DNA of 64,000 nucleotides from CAYWOS01 sp964459985 (GTDB lineage Bacteria; Bacillota; Clostridia; Christensenellales; Aristaeellaceae): assembly GCA_964459985.1 (NCBI GenBank), contig CAYWOS010000011.1, positions 1-64,000 on the forward strand, read 5' to 3'. Shown one piece after another: positions 1 through 10,200 of this stretch; positions within the stretch are counted from its first letter, which is position 1; each line of letters starts with the position of its first letter. The notes below the pieces were generated by a model. It searched no databases, had not been told where the DNA came from, and saw only the letters and a program-made list of their open reading frames with translations. The position numbers and the translations under genes were made by a program.

Positions 1-1964
1 ATTACCCGAGCGGCAACATGCACATCGGGCATACCTATACCACCGTGGCGGCGGACGCCATGAAGCGCTTCAAGGCGCTGACGGGCTACGACGCCTATTT
101 CCTGACGGGCACCGACGAGCACGGGCAGAAGATCGAGCGCGCCGCCGCCGAGAACGGCGTGACGCCCAAGGAGTACGTCGATAAAATCGTCGCCACCACC
201 AAAGAACTGTGGAAGCTGATGGACATCGACTACGACGATTTTATCCGCACCACCGACAAGCGGCACGAGGTCATCGTGCAAAAGATCTTCCGCAAGCTGT
301 TCGAGCAGGGCGACATCTACAAGAGCGCCTACGAAGGCCAGTACTGCGTCAAATGCGAGGCGTACTGGACGCCGACGCAGCTCAAGGAGGGCAATCTTTG
401 CCCCGACTGCGGCCGTCCCACCGAGCTGGTCACCGAGGAAGGCTATTTCTTCCGCATGAGCAAGTATCAGGACTGGCTGATCGACTACATCGAGCAGCAT
501 CCCGATTTCATTCAGCCCGTCTCGCGCGCCAATGAAATGCTCAACAACTTCCTTAAGCCCGGGCTTCAGGATCTGTGCGTCAGCCGCTCCTCCTTTACGT
601 GGGGCGTGCCCGTCGATTTCGACCCGAAGCACGTCGTATACGTCTGGATCGACGCCCTGTCCAACTACATTACGGCGCTGGGCTACGGCACTGATCACGA
701 CGAGCTTTTCCGGAAATACTGGCCTGCCGACGTGCATCTGGTCGGCAAGGAGATCATTCGCTTCCATACGATCTATTGGCCGATCATCCTGAAAGCGCTG
801 GGGCTGCCCCTGCCCAAGCAGGTGTTCGCGCACGGCTGGCTCCTGTTCGGCAACGATAAAATGAGCAAATCCAAGGGCAACGTCGTCTACGCGCAGCCCA
901 TCGTGCGCCGCTACGGCTCGGACGCGCTGCGGTATTATCTGCTGCGCGAAATGCCCTTCGGCGCCGACGGCAATTACACAAACGAATCTTTCCTCACGCG
1001 CATGAACGCCGATCTGGCGAACGATCTGGGCAACCTCGTCAGCCGCACCGTCGCCATGATCGAAAAATATTTCGGCGGCGTGATCGTCAAGCCCTCGGCG
1101 TTCGATCCCGACGTCGATCTGCCCCTGCACGCGCGCTGCGCCGGCCTGCCGCAGGCGGTCGAAAAACAGATGGATAAGCTTCAGTATTCGCTCTCGCTGG
1201 GCGAAATCTGGAAAATCGTGGGCGAATGCAACAAGTACATCGACCTGACGCAGCCGTGGGTGCTGGGCCGGGACGAAAGCGGGCGCGGCCGGCTCGAAGC
1301 CGTGTTGTACACGCTCGCCGAATGCGTGCGCTTTGTCGCCGTGCTGATCAAGCCGTACATGCCGCGCACGCCCGAAAGGATCTTCGAACAGCTCGGCGTG
1401 ACGGACGAGGCGCTCAAAACGTGGGATTCGCTCGCCGCCTTCGGGATGCTGCCCGCCGGAACGAAGGTCAAGAAGGGCGAGGCGCTTTTCCCGCGCATCG
1501 ACATCAAAAAGGAACTGGCGGCTCTCGCCGACGAGAAGGACGCGGACGTTCCGCCCGTGCCCGGACAGCAGGCAAAGCCGGACAACAACGCGAAAAAAGC
1601 CGTTCAAAAGCCCGATCTGCCCGAAGGCTGCATCGGTTTTGACGCTTTTGAAAAGATTAAGCTGTGCGTCGCGCGCGTCGAGGCCTGCGAAAAGGTGGAA
1701 AAGAGCGACAAACTGCTCAAATTCACGCTGTCGCTGGGCGCGGAAAAACGCACCGTGCTGTCGGGCATCGCCAAATCGTATCCCGATCCCGACAAGCTGA
1801 TCGGCAAACGGCTGGTGCTGCTCAAAAACCTCGCGCCGCGCAAAATCATGGGCACGCTGTCCGAGGGCATGCTGCTCTCGGCGGTCGAGGAAACGGAGAA
1901 CGGCGAAACGCTGCGCCTGCTCACCGTGGACGGCGACGCGCCCGACGGCGCCGAAATCGGCTGA
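1..1964 (+). CDS. metG: Methionyl-tRNA synthetase (5' end cut by window)
   Basis: Charges tRNA-Met with methionine in the cytoplasm. The frame is already open at base 3 (YPSGNMHIGHTY), so the true start lies upstream of the window. The ATG at 18 falls inside the class I signature and is not a start. The class I HIGH motif is at once followed by the catalytic domain, with a Cys-rich zinc knuckle (CVKCEAYW...CPDC), and the KMSKS loop appears as DKMSKSKGNVV near base 869. An anticodon-binding helical domain follows. The last about 105 residues are the EMAPII/Trbp111-like tRNA-binding domain (ARVEACEKVEKSDKLLKF), as in the long bacterial MetG form. A weak hairpin follows the stop. Confidence 0.97.
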   Translation, partial: YPSGNMHIGHTYTTVAADAMKRFKALTGYDAYFLTGTDEHGQKIERAAAENGVTPKEYVDKIVATTKELWKLMDIDYDDFIRTTDKRHEVIVQKIFRKLFEQGDIYKSAYEGQYCVKCEAYWTPTQLKEGNLCPDCGRPTELVTEEGYFFRMSKYQDWLIDYIEQHPDFIQPVSRANEMLNNFLKPGLQDLCVSRSSFTWGVPVDFDPKHVVYVWIDALSNYITALGYGTDHDELFRKYWPADVHLVGKEIIRFHTIYWPIILKALGLPLPKQVFAHGWLLFGNDKMSKSKGNVVYAQPIVRRYGSDALRYYLLREMPFGADGNYTNESFLTRMNADLANDLGNLVSRTVAMIEKYFGGVIVKPSAFDPDVDLPLHARCAGLPQAVEKQMDKLQYSLSLGEIWKIVGECNKYIDLTQPWVLGRDESGRGRLEAVLYTLAECVRFVAVLIKPYMPRTPERIFEQLGVTDEALKTWDSLAAFGMLPAGTKVKKGEALFPRIDIKKELAALADEKDADVPPVPGQQAKPDNNAKKAVQKPDLPEGCIGFDAFEKIKLCVARVEACEKVEKSDKLLKFTLSLGAEKRTVLSGIAKSYPDPDKLIGKRLVLLKNLAPRKIMGTLSEGMLLSAVEETENGETLRLLTVDGDAPDGAEIG

Positions 1965-1999
1965 CCGGAAGCGATCCCGGGATCAAGCGCGATCCCGCG

Positions 2000-2027
2000 C
2001 CGGGCTGCGACGCCGCCCGGTCTGTTT
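2000..2027 (+). terminator. Weak terminator-like hairpin after metG
   Basis: CCGGGC at 2000-2005 pairs with GCCCGG at 2015-2020, followed by the short U-rich stretch TCTGTTT. The stem is short and the T-tract is interrupted, so termination here is only possible. Confidence 0.35.
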
Positions 2028-2168
2028 GCGGGACGCGCATATCGCGGAAAAAGAAATCGTAAACGTTCACGCAGCATTCAAAATTCTGTCAAATATGCAA
2101 GGTATGATGAACGTGTACCGAGGGAACGGTACGAAGCAAGCAGGCAATTTATGAAGGAGGCGTTCGGA

Positions 2169-3455
2169 ATGAAACGCAGAAACTTTGTCTTCGGCGGGCT
2201 GGCCGTCCTGCTCATCATCACCATGATCGCCGTGGCGGTCGCGTCCGCCGCGACGGGCACGCTCTCGAGCGACGAAATCAACGCGCTGATCGACACGACG
2301 ACGGACGCGGAGAAAGTGACCAGTCCCTTTATCACGGTGGCGAACAACGTCCGCGACAGCATCGTGGGCGTCAACAACTACACCACCGTCACCTCGTCCT
2401 ACGGCTACGGCTTCGGCTACGGCTTCGGCGACAGAGGGCGCTCCGAGGAGCGCGAATCGCTGTCGAGCACCGGCTCGGGCGTGGCGATCTCGAAATACGG
2501 TCACATCCTGACGAATTACCACGTGGTCGAGGGCGCGACGCGCGTTACCGTCACCGTCGCGGGCGACGAGAGCGAGCACGTGGCCGAAGTCGTGGGCTAC
2601 GACGCCGATCTGGATATCGCCATCCTGCTCGTGCCCGGGCTTGAGATCGAGCCGGTGCCGCTGGGCGACAGCGACGCTTTGCAGGTCGGCGAATGGGCGA
2701 TCGTCATCGGCAACCCGCTGGGCGAGGAATTCGCGCGCACCGTGACCGTGGGCGTCGTATCGGCGCTCGACCGCGAGGTGACCGACACTTCCTACGACCG
2801 CTACGGCCGCGCCAGCAACATCACCAACACCATGATTCAGGTGGACGCCGCGATCAATTCCGGCAACTCAGGCGGCGGCATGTTCAACGTGCTGGGACAG
2901 CTTCAGGGCATCCCTGCCCGCAAATACTCCGCCAATTCGTATTACTCGAGCACGACCATCGACAACATCGGCATGTGCATCCCCATCAACGTGGCCAAGC
3001 CTTTGATGAGGGAAGTGCTGACCGCCTACAACGCCGACGACGCCGCCAAGAAAGCGAGCGAGCAGAGCGCGGCGTCAAGCTCCGTCAAGCCGCGTCTGGG
3101 CGTGACGGTGGGCACCACCAACTCGTCCATGTCGCGCAAGCTGCCCATCGGCGCGATCGTGCGCAACGTCGAGGAAGACTCGCCCGCGCAGGAGGGCGGC
3201 CTTCAGGTCGGCGACGTGATCGTGGAAGTCGACGGCGAGATTATCTCGGGCAGTTCGGCGCTGGTCAGCAAGATCGGCGGGTATAAAGAGGGCGACGTGA
3301 TCGCCGTCAAGGTCTATCGCGCCGAGGGCGCGGCGGACGCAATCGGTGAAAACACCATCGATTTGACCAAGATCGGCGACGGCGAATACATCGATCTCAA
3401 GGTGACGCTGCGCGTGATCGAGGATCAGAAATCCGCGGCGGACGCCGTGGGCTGA
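2169..3455 (+). CDS. Membrane-anchored HtrA/DegP-like serine protease with PDZ domain
   Basis: Extracytoplasmic protease of the HtrA (S1C) family, normally acting on misfolded envelope proteins. I chose the ATG at 2169 because AAGGAGG (2154-2160) sits 8 bases before it; an in-frame ATG at 2151 overlaps that Shine-Dalgarno. The N-terminus has one hydrophobic anchor (residues about 6-28), then a trypsin-like fold with the apparent triad His118 (NYHVV), Asp149 (DLDIAIL) and Ser234 (GNSGGG). A C-terminal PDZ domain starts near residue 305 (SPAQEGGLQVGDVIVEVDG). A Tyr/Gly-rich insert (YGYGFGYGFG) precedes the catalytic domain. Length (428 aa) is normal for a Gram-positive HtrA. It is monocistronic, with a good terminator downstream. 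Confidence 0.95.
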   Translation: MKRRNFVFGGLAVLLIITMIAVAVASAATGTLSSDEINALIDTTTDAEKVTSPFITVANNVRDSIVGVNNYTTVTSSYGYGFGYGFGDRGRSEERESLSSTGSGVAISKYGHILTNYHVVEGATRVTVTVAGDESEHVAEVVGYDADLDIAILLVPGLEIEPVPLGDSDALQVGEWAIVIGNPLGEEFARTVTVGVVSALDREVTDTSYDRYGRASNITNTMIQVDAAINSGNSGGGMFNVLGQLQGIPARKYSANSYYSSTTIDNIGMCIPINVAKPLMREVLTAYNADDAAKKASEQSAASSSVKPRLGVTVGTTNSSMSRKLPIGAIVRNVEEDSPAQEGGLQVGDVIVEVDGEIISGSSALVSKIGGYKEGDVIAVKVYRAEGAADAIGENTIDLTKIGDGEYIDLKVTLRVIEDQKSAADAVG

Positions 3456-3474
3456 ACCTTTCCTTCGCAAGCCG

Positions 3475-3506
3475 GGGACTGCCGCAACACGCGGCGGTCC
3501 CTTTTT
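3475..3506 (+). terminator. Rho-independent terminator after htrA
   Basis: GGGACTGCCGC (3475-3485) pairs with GCGGCGGTCCC (3491-3501) across a 5-base loop with one G-U pair, followed by TTTTT. Confidence 0.9.
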
Positions 3507-3542
3507 GTCGCGTTAAGTCTGAGGTTATCCAAAGCGTTTCTG

Positions 3543-3571
3543 TTGCAATCGACGCGAAATGCAGATATAAT
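3543..3571 (+). promoter_or_regulatory. Sigma-A type promoter for the ZIP transporter
   Basis: TTGCAA (3543-3548), a 17-base spacer, then TATAAT (3566-3571). It leaves an untranslated leader of about 150 bases before the ATG at 3726. The leader contains a CCCGCA...TGCGGG hairpin (about 3668-3690), but I do not recognise a known riboswitch in it. Confidence 0.85.
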
Positions 3572-3725
3572 GAGAGGGCGCGCAGCCCCTCCCGTCGGCG
3601 CGGAAGCGACGGAACGGTTCGGGCGTACCGCGCGCGGGCCACCGTTCCCGCTCACGTCCCGCCGTCCCCCGCATCAGCATGTTTTGCGGGCGTCCGCGCC
3701 GCAAATCGTAAAGGAAGCGTCCGTT

Positions 3726-4514
3726 ATGAGCCAAACGTATCAAGCCTTATTCGGCCTGCTCGTTCCCCTGCTGGGCACAACGGCGGGCGCGGCGGCGGTG
3801 TTCTTCCTCAAAAAAGAACTGTCGTCCGTCACGCAAAAATCGCTGCTCGGCTTCGCCTCGGGCGTGATGATCGCGGCGTCCGTCTGGTCGCTGCTCATCC
3901 CCGCCCTCGAAATGGCGGAAACGCAGGGCGCGACGCCGTGGATTCCGGCGGCGACGGGCTTTTTAGCGGGCATCGGGTTTCTGCTGCTGCTCGATACCCT
4001 GATCCCGCACCTGCACGTGCACTCGGACACGCCCGAGGGCAAAAAATCCGGCCTCAAAAAATCGATCATGCTGATCCTCGCCGTCACGCTGCACAACATT
4101 CCCGAAGGCATGGCGGTCGGCGTGGTGTTCGCCGGCGTGTTTTCAGGGCAGGCGGGCGTCACGCTCGCGGGCGCGATCACGCTTGCCGTGGGCATCGCCA
4201 TCCAGAATTTCCCCGAGGGCGCGATCATCTCCATGCCGCTGGTCGGAAGCGGCATCAGCAAGCCGCGCGCTTTCACTTACGGCTTCCTCTCGGGCGTCGT
4301 CGAGCCGGTCGCCGCGCTCGTCACCATCCTGATCACCTCCCTGATCGCGCCCGTGCTGCCCTTTATATTGGCGTTCGCCGCCGGCGCGATGATCTACGTC
4401 GTCGTTGAGGAACTGATTCCCGAGGCGCAGGAGGGCGCGCACAGCAACGCCTGCGTCATCGGCGCGGCGATCGGCTTCACGCTGATGATGGTGCTTGACG
4501 TCGCGCTGGGATAA
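3726..4514 (+). CDS. ZIP family divalent metal transporter (ZupT-like)
   Basis: Integral membrane carrier taking up Zn2+ or related divalent metals. 262 residues with about eight hydrophobic segments. The two ZIP signature helices are visible: HNIPEGMAVGV in TM4 and NFPEGAIISMP in TM5, supplying the metal-site His, Asn, Glu and Pro residues. A His-rich loop (PHLHVHSDTPEGKK) lies between TM3 and TM4. The start is the ATG at 3726, preceded by AAAGGAAG. The reading frame stays open further upstream, but that part lies in the promoter/leader and is not protein-like. The next gene follows after 27 bases and may be co-transcribed. Confidence 0.93.
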   Translation: MSQTYQALFGLLVPLLGTTAGAAAVFFLKKELSSVTQKSLLGFASGVMIAASVWSLLIPALEMAETQGATPWIPAATGFLAGIGFLLLLDTLIPHLHVHSDTPEGKKSGLKKSIMLILAVTLHNIPEGMAVGVVFAGVFSGQAGVTLAGAITLAVGIAIQNFPEGAIISMPLVGSGISKPRAFTYGFLSGVVEPVAALVTILITSLIAPVLPFILAFAAGAMIYVVVEELIPEAQEGAHSNACVIGAAIGFTLMMVLDVALG

Positions 4515-4541
4515 ACGGTCGGTTCACGAAAGGAGCTTTGC

Positions 4542-4901
4542 ATGTTCGCGTTCAATCACTGCAATCTGAACGTCCTTGACCTTGACAAATCCCTCGCCTT
4601 CTACCGCGAGGCGCTGGGACTGACCGAGGCGCGCCGCAAGGAGGGCAACGGCTTCACGCTGGTCTACCTGAAAGACGGCAAAACCGATTTCCGCCTCGAG
4701 CTGACCTGTCTGCACGACAGGAAAACGCCTTACGAACTGGGCGACAACGAAAGCCACATCGCCTTTGTGACCGACGATTACGCCGCCGCGCACGAAAAGC
4801 ACGCGAACATGGGCTGCATCTGTTACGAAAACCCCGGCATGGGCATTTACTTTATCCACGATCCCGACGATTACTGGCTGGAAATCGTGCCCCAACGCTG
4901 A
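4542..4901 (+). CDS. VOC/glyoxalase I-like protein (lactoylglutathione lyase family)
   Basis: A single vicinal-oxygen-chelate domain of 119 aa. It opens with the typical FNHCNLNVLDLDKSLAFYREALG and ends with GIYFIHDPDDYWLEIV. Candidate metal ligands are His5, a mid-protein Glu (RLELTCLH), the His in SHIAFV and the Glu in YWLEIV. The start has a strong Shine-Dalgarno (GAAAGGAG). The family covers methylglyoxal detoxification and many other reactions, so the substrate cannot be named. It lies between two transporter genes on the same strand. Confidence 0.9.
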   Translation: MFAFNHCNLNVLDLDKSLAFYREALGLTEARRKEGNGFTLVYLKDGKTDFRLELTCLHDRKTPYELGDNESHIAFVTDDYAAAHEKHANMGCICYENPGMGIYFIHDPDDYWLEIVPQR

Positions 4902-4940
4902 TAAACGAGGAAAGGGCGATCGAGCCCGTACACAAGATCG

Positions 4941-5816
4941 ATGGCGGTATTTCATCGCGCCGCGCAGGCCATTGATTCGCGTCCCGCGCTGATGACGCTG
5001 CTCTCGGCGACGCTGTGGAGCTTTTCGGGCGTTCTGGGCAAATCCATCGCATGGAGCCCGCTCACCGTGGTGGCGCTGCGCGCGCTGATCGCCGCCGTCC
5101 TGCTGGGAAAGCAGCGCGGCAGCTACAAGCTCCGGTTCGACCGCCCCACCCTCGTGGGCAGCCTCGGCGTATTCCTGACCAGCGCGCTGTTCATCACGGC
5201 GAACACGCTGACCACCGCCGCCAACGCCATCGTCCTGCAGTACGCCATGCCCGCGATCGTCATTACCCTGTGCGCCGTCGTCGAGAAAAAGCGCCCCCGG
5301 CGCGCGGACGTCGTCACATGCGCCGTGGTGATGATCGGCATCGCGCTGTGCTTCGCGGAGGGTTTCGGGCAGGGGCGCGTGCTCGGCGACGCGCTGGCGC
5401 TGCTCTCGGCGTTCACCTACGCCGCCGTGTTCTTCGCGGCGCGAATGCCTCACGCCGATCCGCAGGCGTACGCGTATCAGGGCAATCTGTTCTCCTGCGC
5501 GCTGCTCCTGACCGTTCCCTTTGACCAATCCTTTTCCTTCGACCCGGTCCAGTGGCTGTACGTGCTGCTCATGGGGCTGTGTCTGGCGGGCGGCTATCTG
5601 TTCTTCAGCCTCGGGATCAAGCGCGGCGCGTCGCCCGTCGCCGCCTCGCTGATCTCCAACGCCGAGGCCGTCCTCAACCCGACGTGGGTATTCCTGTTCT
5701 GCGGCGAAAGCCCCGGCGCGCTCGCCCTGATCGGCGCGGCGATCGTGCTCGCCGCCGTCATCCTGTACGGTCTCAAGACGCCGCGGGGCGAAACGCGCCG
5801 CGCCGGGGCGGCTTGA
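4941..5816 (+). CDS. EamA/DMT-family transporter, 10 TM
   Basis: 291 residues of drug/metabolite transporter type with two EamA halves. The first starts at LMTLLSATLWSFSGVLGKSI and the second at GDALALLSAFTYAAVFFAAR. It would export small metabolites or amino acids; the substrate is unknown. The ATG at 4941 has no convincing nearby Shine-Dalgarno (the GAGGAAAGGG stretch is about 25 bases upstream). The ATG at 4992, just before the first TM helix, is an alternative start. Confidence 0.9.
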   Translation: MAVFHRAAQAIDSRPALMTLLSATLWSFSGVLGKSIAWSPLTVVALRALIAAVLLGKQRGSYKLRFDRPTLVGSLGVFLTSALFITANTLTTAANAIVLQYAMPAIVITLCAVVEKKRPRRADVVTCAVVMIGIALCFAEGFGQGRVLGDALALLSAFTYAAVFFAARMPHADPQAYAYQGNLFSCALLLTVPFDQSFSFDPVQWLYVLLMGLCLAGGYLFFSLGIKRGASPVAASLISNAEAVLNPTWVFLFCGESPGALALIGAAIVLAAVILYGLKTPRGETRRAGAA

Positions 5817-5849
5817 CAGCGATACGACAATACATAACGGAGGTGCACA

Positions 5850-6890
5850 ATGAACAGATTCCCCCTGACAAGCGACATGACCGTCGGCTGGAACCTCGGC
5901 AACACCCTTGACGCCCATCCCCGGGACGACGCGGCCATGCTGCCGCCGCTCGAATCCGAAACGCTGTGGCGCAATCCCGTGACCACCAAACGCCTGATCG
6001 ACGAAGTGGCGAAGGCGGGCTTCGACGTGCTACGCGTGCCCACGACGTGGGACAGGCATTTTGCCGACGAGCCAGGCTTTCCCATCGATCCCAGATGGAT
6101 GGCGCGCGTGCGCGAAATCGTGTTCTACGGGCTGGATAATCACATGCGCGTCATCCTCAACATGCATCACGAAAACTGGCATTTCCCGAGCGAGGAAAAC
6201 AGAATCCCCGCGAAGGAAAAGCTGACGGCGCTGTGGGCGCAGATCGCCGAGGCGTTCAAGGATGTCGGGAATGATTTGATCTTTGAAGGCCTGAACGAGC
6301 CGCGCATGAAGGGCACGCCGCTTGAATGGCAGGGCGGCACGGAAGAAGCGCGCGCCATTATCGCCGAATGGGAATTGGCGTTCGTGCAGACAATCCGCGC
6401 GGCGGGCGGCAACAACGCGACGCGCCGCCTGATGATCACGAACAGCGCCGCCGCCACCGAGGACAAAATCCTCGATTCCATCGTGCTGCCAAAGAACGAT
6501 CCGAATATCATCATTTCGGCGCACGCCTATCTTCCCTACCCCTTCGCGCTCGCGCCGGACGGCGTCGAAACCTATTCCTCCGAGAATCCCGACGACCGCC
6601 GCGATATCGACCGCATGTTCGACCGCCTCGAAGCGCACTTCCTTTCAAAGGGCGTGCCCGTCGTGGTCGGCGAGTTCGGCTCGCAGAACCGCAACGGCAA
6701 CACGGCGGCGCGCGTCGACAACGCAAGGTATTACGTCGCGCAGGCGCGCAGGCACGGCGTGCCCTGCGTGTGGTGGGACAACGGCTATGTCGTCACCGGC
6801 GACGAGCTGTTCGGGCTGATCGATCGCCATACGTGCGAATGGGTCTTCCCCGACATCGCCAAGGCGCTGGTCGAGGCGGCGCGGGGGTAA
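5850..6890 (+). CDS. Glycoside hydrolase family 5 (endoglucanase-like)
   Basis: (beta/alpha)8-barrel glycosidase of the GH5 type, 346 aa. The family start motif TVGWNLGNTLDAHP is present. Glu150 in GLNEPR is the predicted acid/base, Glu275 in VVVGEFGSQNR the nucleophile, and INMHHENWHF-like aromatic/His residues line the cleft. There is no signal peptide, so the enzyme should be cytoplasmic and act on imported oligosaccharides, unlike most secreted cellulases. The start has a strong GGAGG six bases upstream. A terminator follows at 7045-7077. Confidence 0.93.
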   Translation: MNRFPLTSDMTVGWNLGNTLDAHPRDDAAMLPPLESETLWRNPVTTKRLIDEVAKAGFDVLRVPTTWDRHFADEPGFPIDPRWMARVREIVFYGLDNHMRVILNMHHENWHFPSEENRIPAKEKLTALWAQIAEAFKDVGNDLIFEGLNEPRMKGTPLEWQGGTEEARAIIAEWELAFVQTIRAAGGNNATRRLMITNSAAATEDKILDSIVLPKNDPNIIISAHAYLPYPFALAPDGVETYSSENPDDRRDIDRMFDRLEAHFLSKGVPVVVGEFGSQNRNGNTAARVDNARYYVAQARRHGVPCVWWDNGYVVTGDELFGLIDRHTCEWVFPDIAKALVEAARG

Positions 6891-7044
6891 AGGGAAGCGA
6901 CGACGCGGGACTTCCGGCAAACGGAACGCGCGCGCCGCGATCGGGCGCCGACCGCCGCCTCCCCTTCATCCAACCAACCGTTCAAACGACCGTCGTATAC
7001 AAACAAACCTCGCCGGATCAATCGCCTTGATCCCGCCGCAAACC

Positions 7045-7077
7045 CCGCCGGAAACAGCGCGTCCCGGCGGTTTTTTT
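7045..7077 (+). terminator. Rho-independent terminator after the GH5 gene
   Basis: CCGCCGG (7045-7051) and CCGGCGG (7064-7070) form a GC stem followed by seven T. The surrounding gap 6891-7232 otherwise holds only the promoter of the next gene. Confidence 0.85.
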
Positions 7078-7153
7078 GCGCGCCGTTCCGTCCGAACCGC
7101 GCAATCGCCGTCCGATACGGTTAAAATGTAATACTTATTTGATGAATTCACGC

Positions 7154-7182
7154 TTGCGCGGAAATCTTTTCCATAATATAAT
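7154..7182 (+). promoter_or_regulatory. Sigma-A type promoter of the Cys-rich repeat protein
   Basis: TTGCGC (7154-7159), a 17-base spacer and a perfect TATAAT (7177-7182), in a locally AT-rich stretch about 50 bases before the start codon. Confidence 0.85.
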
Positions 7183-7232
7183 AACATATGATTGTATGCG
7201 TTCTGCCTCAAAATGAAATGGAGGTATTTTTC

Positions 7233-10200
7233 ATGAAAAAATGCATGAAACTGCTCGCGGTCCTCATGATACTGACGCTGCTGGCGCCGGCGCCCGCCCA
7301 CATGGAAGGCGACGCGCCCCTCTGCGAGGACTGCGGCGGTACGGCGCAGTTAACCCGGTGTCTGGACCAGGGCGAAACGCACGTGATGGCGTGTCCCCAC
7401 GACGTGATCGACGAATCGACGAGAGCGGTTCACACGGGCACCGATCTGTACGGGAAGGACGGCGTCAATCACTGGCTGCTGTGCGACGCGTGCGGCTGCA
7501 CCATGTATACGGCCTCGCACTCGATATCCTGTAAGGACAGCGCGCATTGCGAGGTTTGCGGCGCCGACTATTCCGGCGGTTCCGTTTCGCACTACGGCGA
7601 CAACAACTGGTACGGCAACGCGGAAGATCACTGGTGCTTTTGCACGGAATGCGGCGAGCAAACGCGCAGGCCGCTCACGCCGCCGTCTGCTCCGACCCGG
7701 GCAAGTGCGCCGAGTGCGGCGCGGCGTATACCGGGAGCAACATCGTCCACGACATAGATTGGGACAGCTATGTGAGCGACGCGGACGCGCATTGGTATGC
7801 CTGCACAAAATGCGGTGAAAAACAAAGCGTCACCAATCATTACGCCTCCTGCTCCGCTCCGGGCAAGTGCGCCGAGTGCGGCGCGGCGTACGCGGGCGGC
7901 AGCGTCCGTCACGACGTGATCGAAGCGATGTGCAGAAGCGACGAAACCCATCACTGGACCGTTTGCAAAGACTGCGGCAAAGAGTTCTACAAAAGCGAAC
8001 ACTACGCCGCCTGCACAAACACCAGCCAATGCGTCGAGTGCGGCGCGCTGTACGCCGGCGACACGATCGGTCACAGCTACGATTATACAAGTTATCAGAA
8101 GGATGAAACCCATCATTGGAACATCTGCAGCGACTGCCACGAAATCGTCAACAAAAGCCTGCATATCGCGACCTGTCAAAACCCGACGAAATGCGACTTG
8201 TGCGGCGCGGCGTACAGCGGCAGCCTATTGATCCACAATGTTGATCAGTCGAATTATCAGGGCGACGAAACCCACCACTGGTACGTCTGCAAGGACTGCG
8301 GTCAGGAGGCGCTCAAGGCCGAGCACTACGCCGACTGCACCGACCCGGACAAGTGCGTCGAATGCGGCGCGGCGTACGCCGGAGAGAACATCAGCCACGA
8401 AATCGATACGACGCATCTGGAAAGCGACGAAAGCAGCCATTGGAGCGCATGCAAAAACTGCGACAAGCGGGTCAATGAATGCGACCACTCCGCCATCTGC
8501 ACCGCGCCGAACGTATGCGCCGAGTGCGGCGCGGCGTTCGCGGGCAGCGCCGTTACGCACGATATCAACAAGGATAATCCAATCTACGACGAAACCATGC
8601 ATTGGTTCATCTGTACGCGGTGCGGCAAGCAAACCAACCTGCTGGCGCACTACGCGACCTGCACGAATCCGACGGTATGCGCCGAATGCGGTATCCCGTA
8701 CGCCGGCGACAATATCTCCCACTATTTCGATTGGAACGATCCGCAGCACGACGAAACCAACCATTGGTTCGTTTGCCTGAAATGCGACGCGAGGGTTGAA
8801 ATCGACGAGCATTACGCCTCGTGCGGCGAGCTTGGGACATGCGCCGTCTGCGGCGTGGCGTACGCAGGCGAAAATGTCCGGCACAGCGCCACCGACGCCG
8901 ACCGTCGATCCGACCAAAACGGGCATTGGTACGAATGCCCGGGCTGCCAAACGAAGATCCTTCCGCAGCCCCACATAAACGATTGCACCGATCTGACGAA
9001 ATGCGCCGAGTGCGGCGTGCCGTATACAGGCACGGAGATCCGGCATAACTACACCGATGAAGACCAGCGATACGACGAAAGCAACCATTGGTACGTCTGC
9101 CGGGCGTGTCATCAGGACACCGCGCATTATCCGCATCGCGCCTCCTGTATAGACCCGACGAAATGCGCCGCCTGCGGCGCGGCGTACACGGGCGCCAACG
9201 TATCGCATCGCTTCGATTTTACGAAATGCGAAAAGGACGAAACCACGCACTGGAATGTTTGCATGGACTGCGGAATCATCGAAAACAGAGGCGAGCACTT
9301 CGCGGCCTGTCAAAACCCGACGGTATGCCAAGCGTGCGGCGCTGCGTACGCCGGGGACAGTATTCTGCACAGCAACATAGATCACCAAATGAAGAGCAAC
9401 GAAACCCATCACTGGTACGCCTGCAAGGACTGCGACGGAAAGGTTGAAGTTCAGGAGCACACCGCTTCCTGCACGGACCGAACGAAATGCAGAACATGCG
9501 GCGCGGCATACGCCGGCGGAACAATATCGCATAACACGGGAGGAATTCAGCACGACGAGACCAATCATTGGTTCAGTTGTATGGATTGCGGAATAAAGCT
9601 TGAAGTACACGCGCATTACGCATCCTGCGAGAATCCAACGAAATGCAGCTTTTGCGGCACGGCGTATTCGGGCGACAATATCACGCACAAAACTGATCAG
9701 GACGCATACGATTCCGACGCGACCGCGCACTGGTATACCTGCGCGAACTGCGGCGCGGACTTTTCTCGCGGCGCGCATCAGGCATCCTGTAAGGACCCGA
9801 CGAAATGCGCGACATGCGGCGCGGCGTACACGGGGAGCGTCATCCTGCACGAGGCAGATCGAACGACTCTTCTGCACGATGAGACGACCCATTGGTATCC
9901 CTGTGCCGATTGCGGTCAGAAAATCGAGCAATTCGAGCATATGGCCTATTGCAACCGGCCGACGGTCTGCCTGATCTGCGGCGCCGATTGCTCGAGCACA
10001 AGCTATATGCATTCCTTTATTCGGGACGTGTGGCTTCATGACGAAACCGGGCATTGGTTCGCCTGCAATAATTGTTCGATCCAAGGCGGATATAACAAAC
10101 ACTTCGCCACCTGCGAAGACCCGACGAAATGCGCCGTATGCGGCGTGGCATACGCCAGCGATTCAATCTCGCATGATGTTGACTGGAACGGCCCGATGCT

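Noticed and set aside
8225..10102. Long minus-strand frame (625 codons) opposite the Cys-rich repeat gene, with hydrophobic-looking repeats.
   Set aside because: It is the antisense shadow of the periodic coding strand; its repeats mirror the plus-strand units and there is no start signal.
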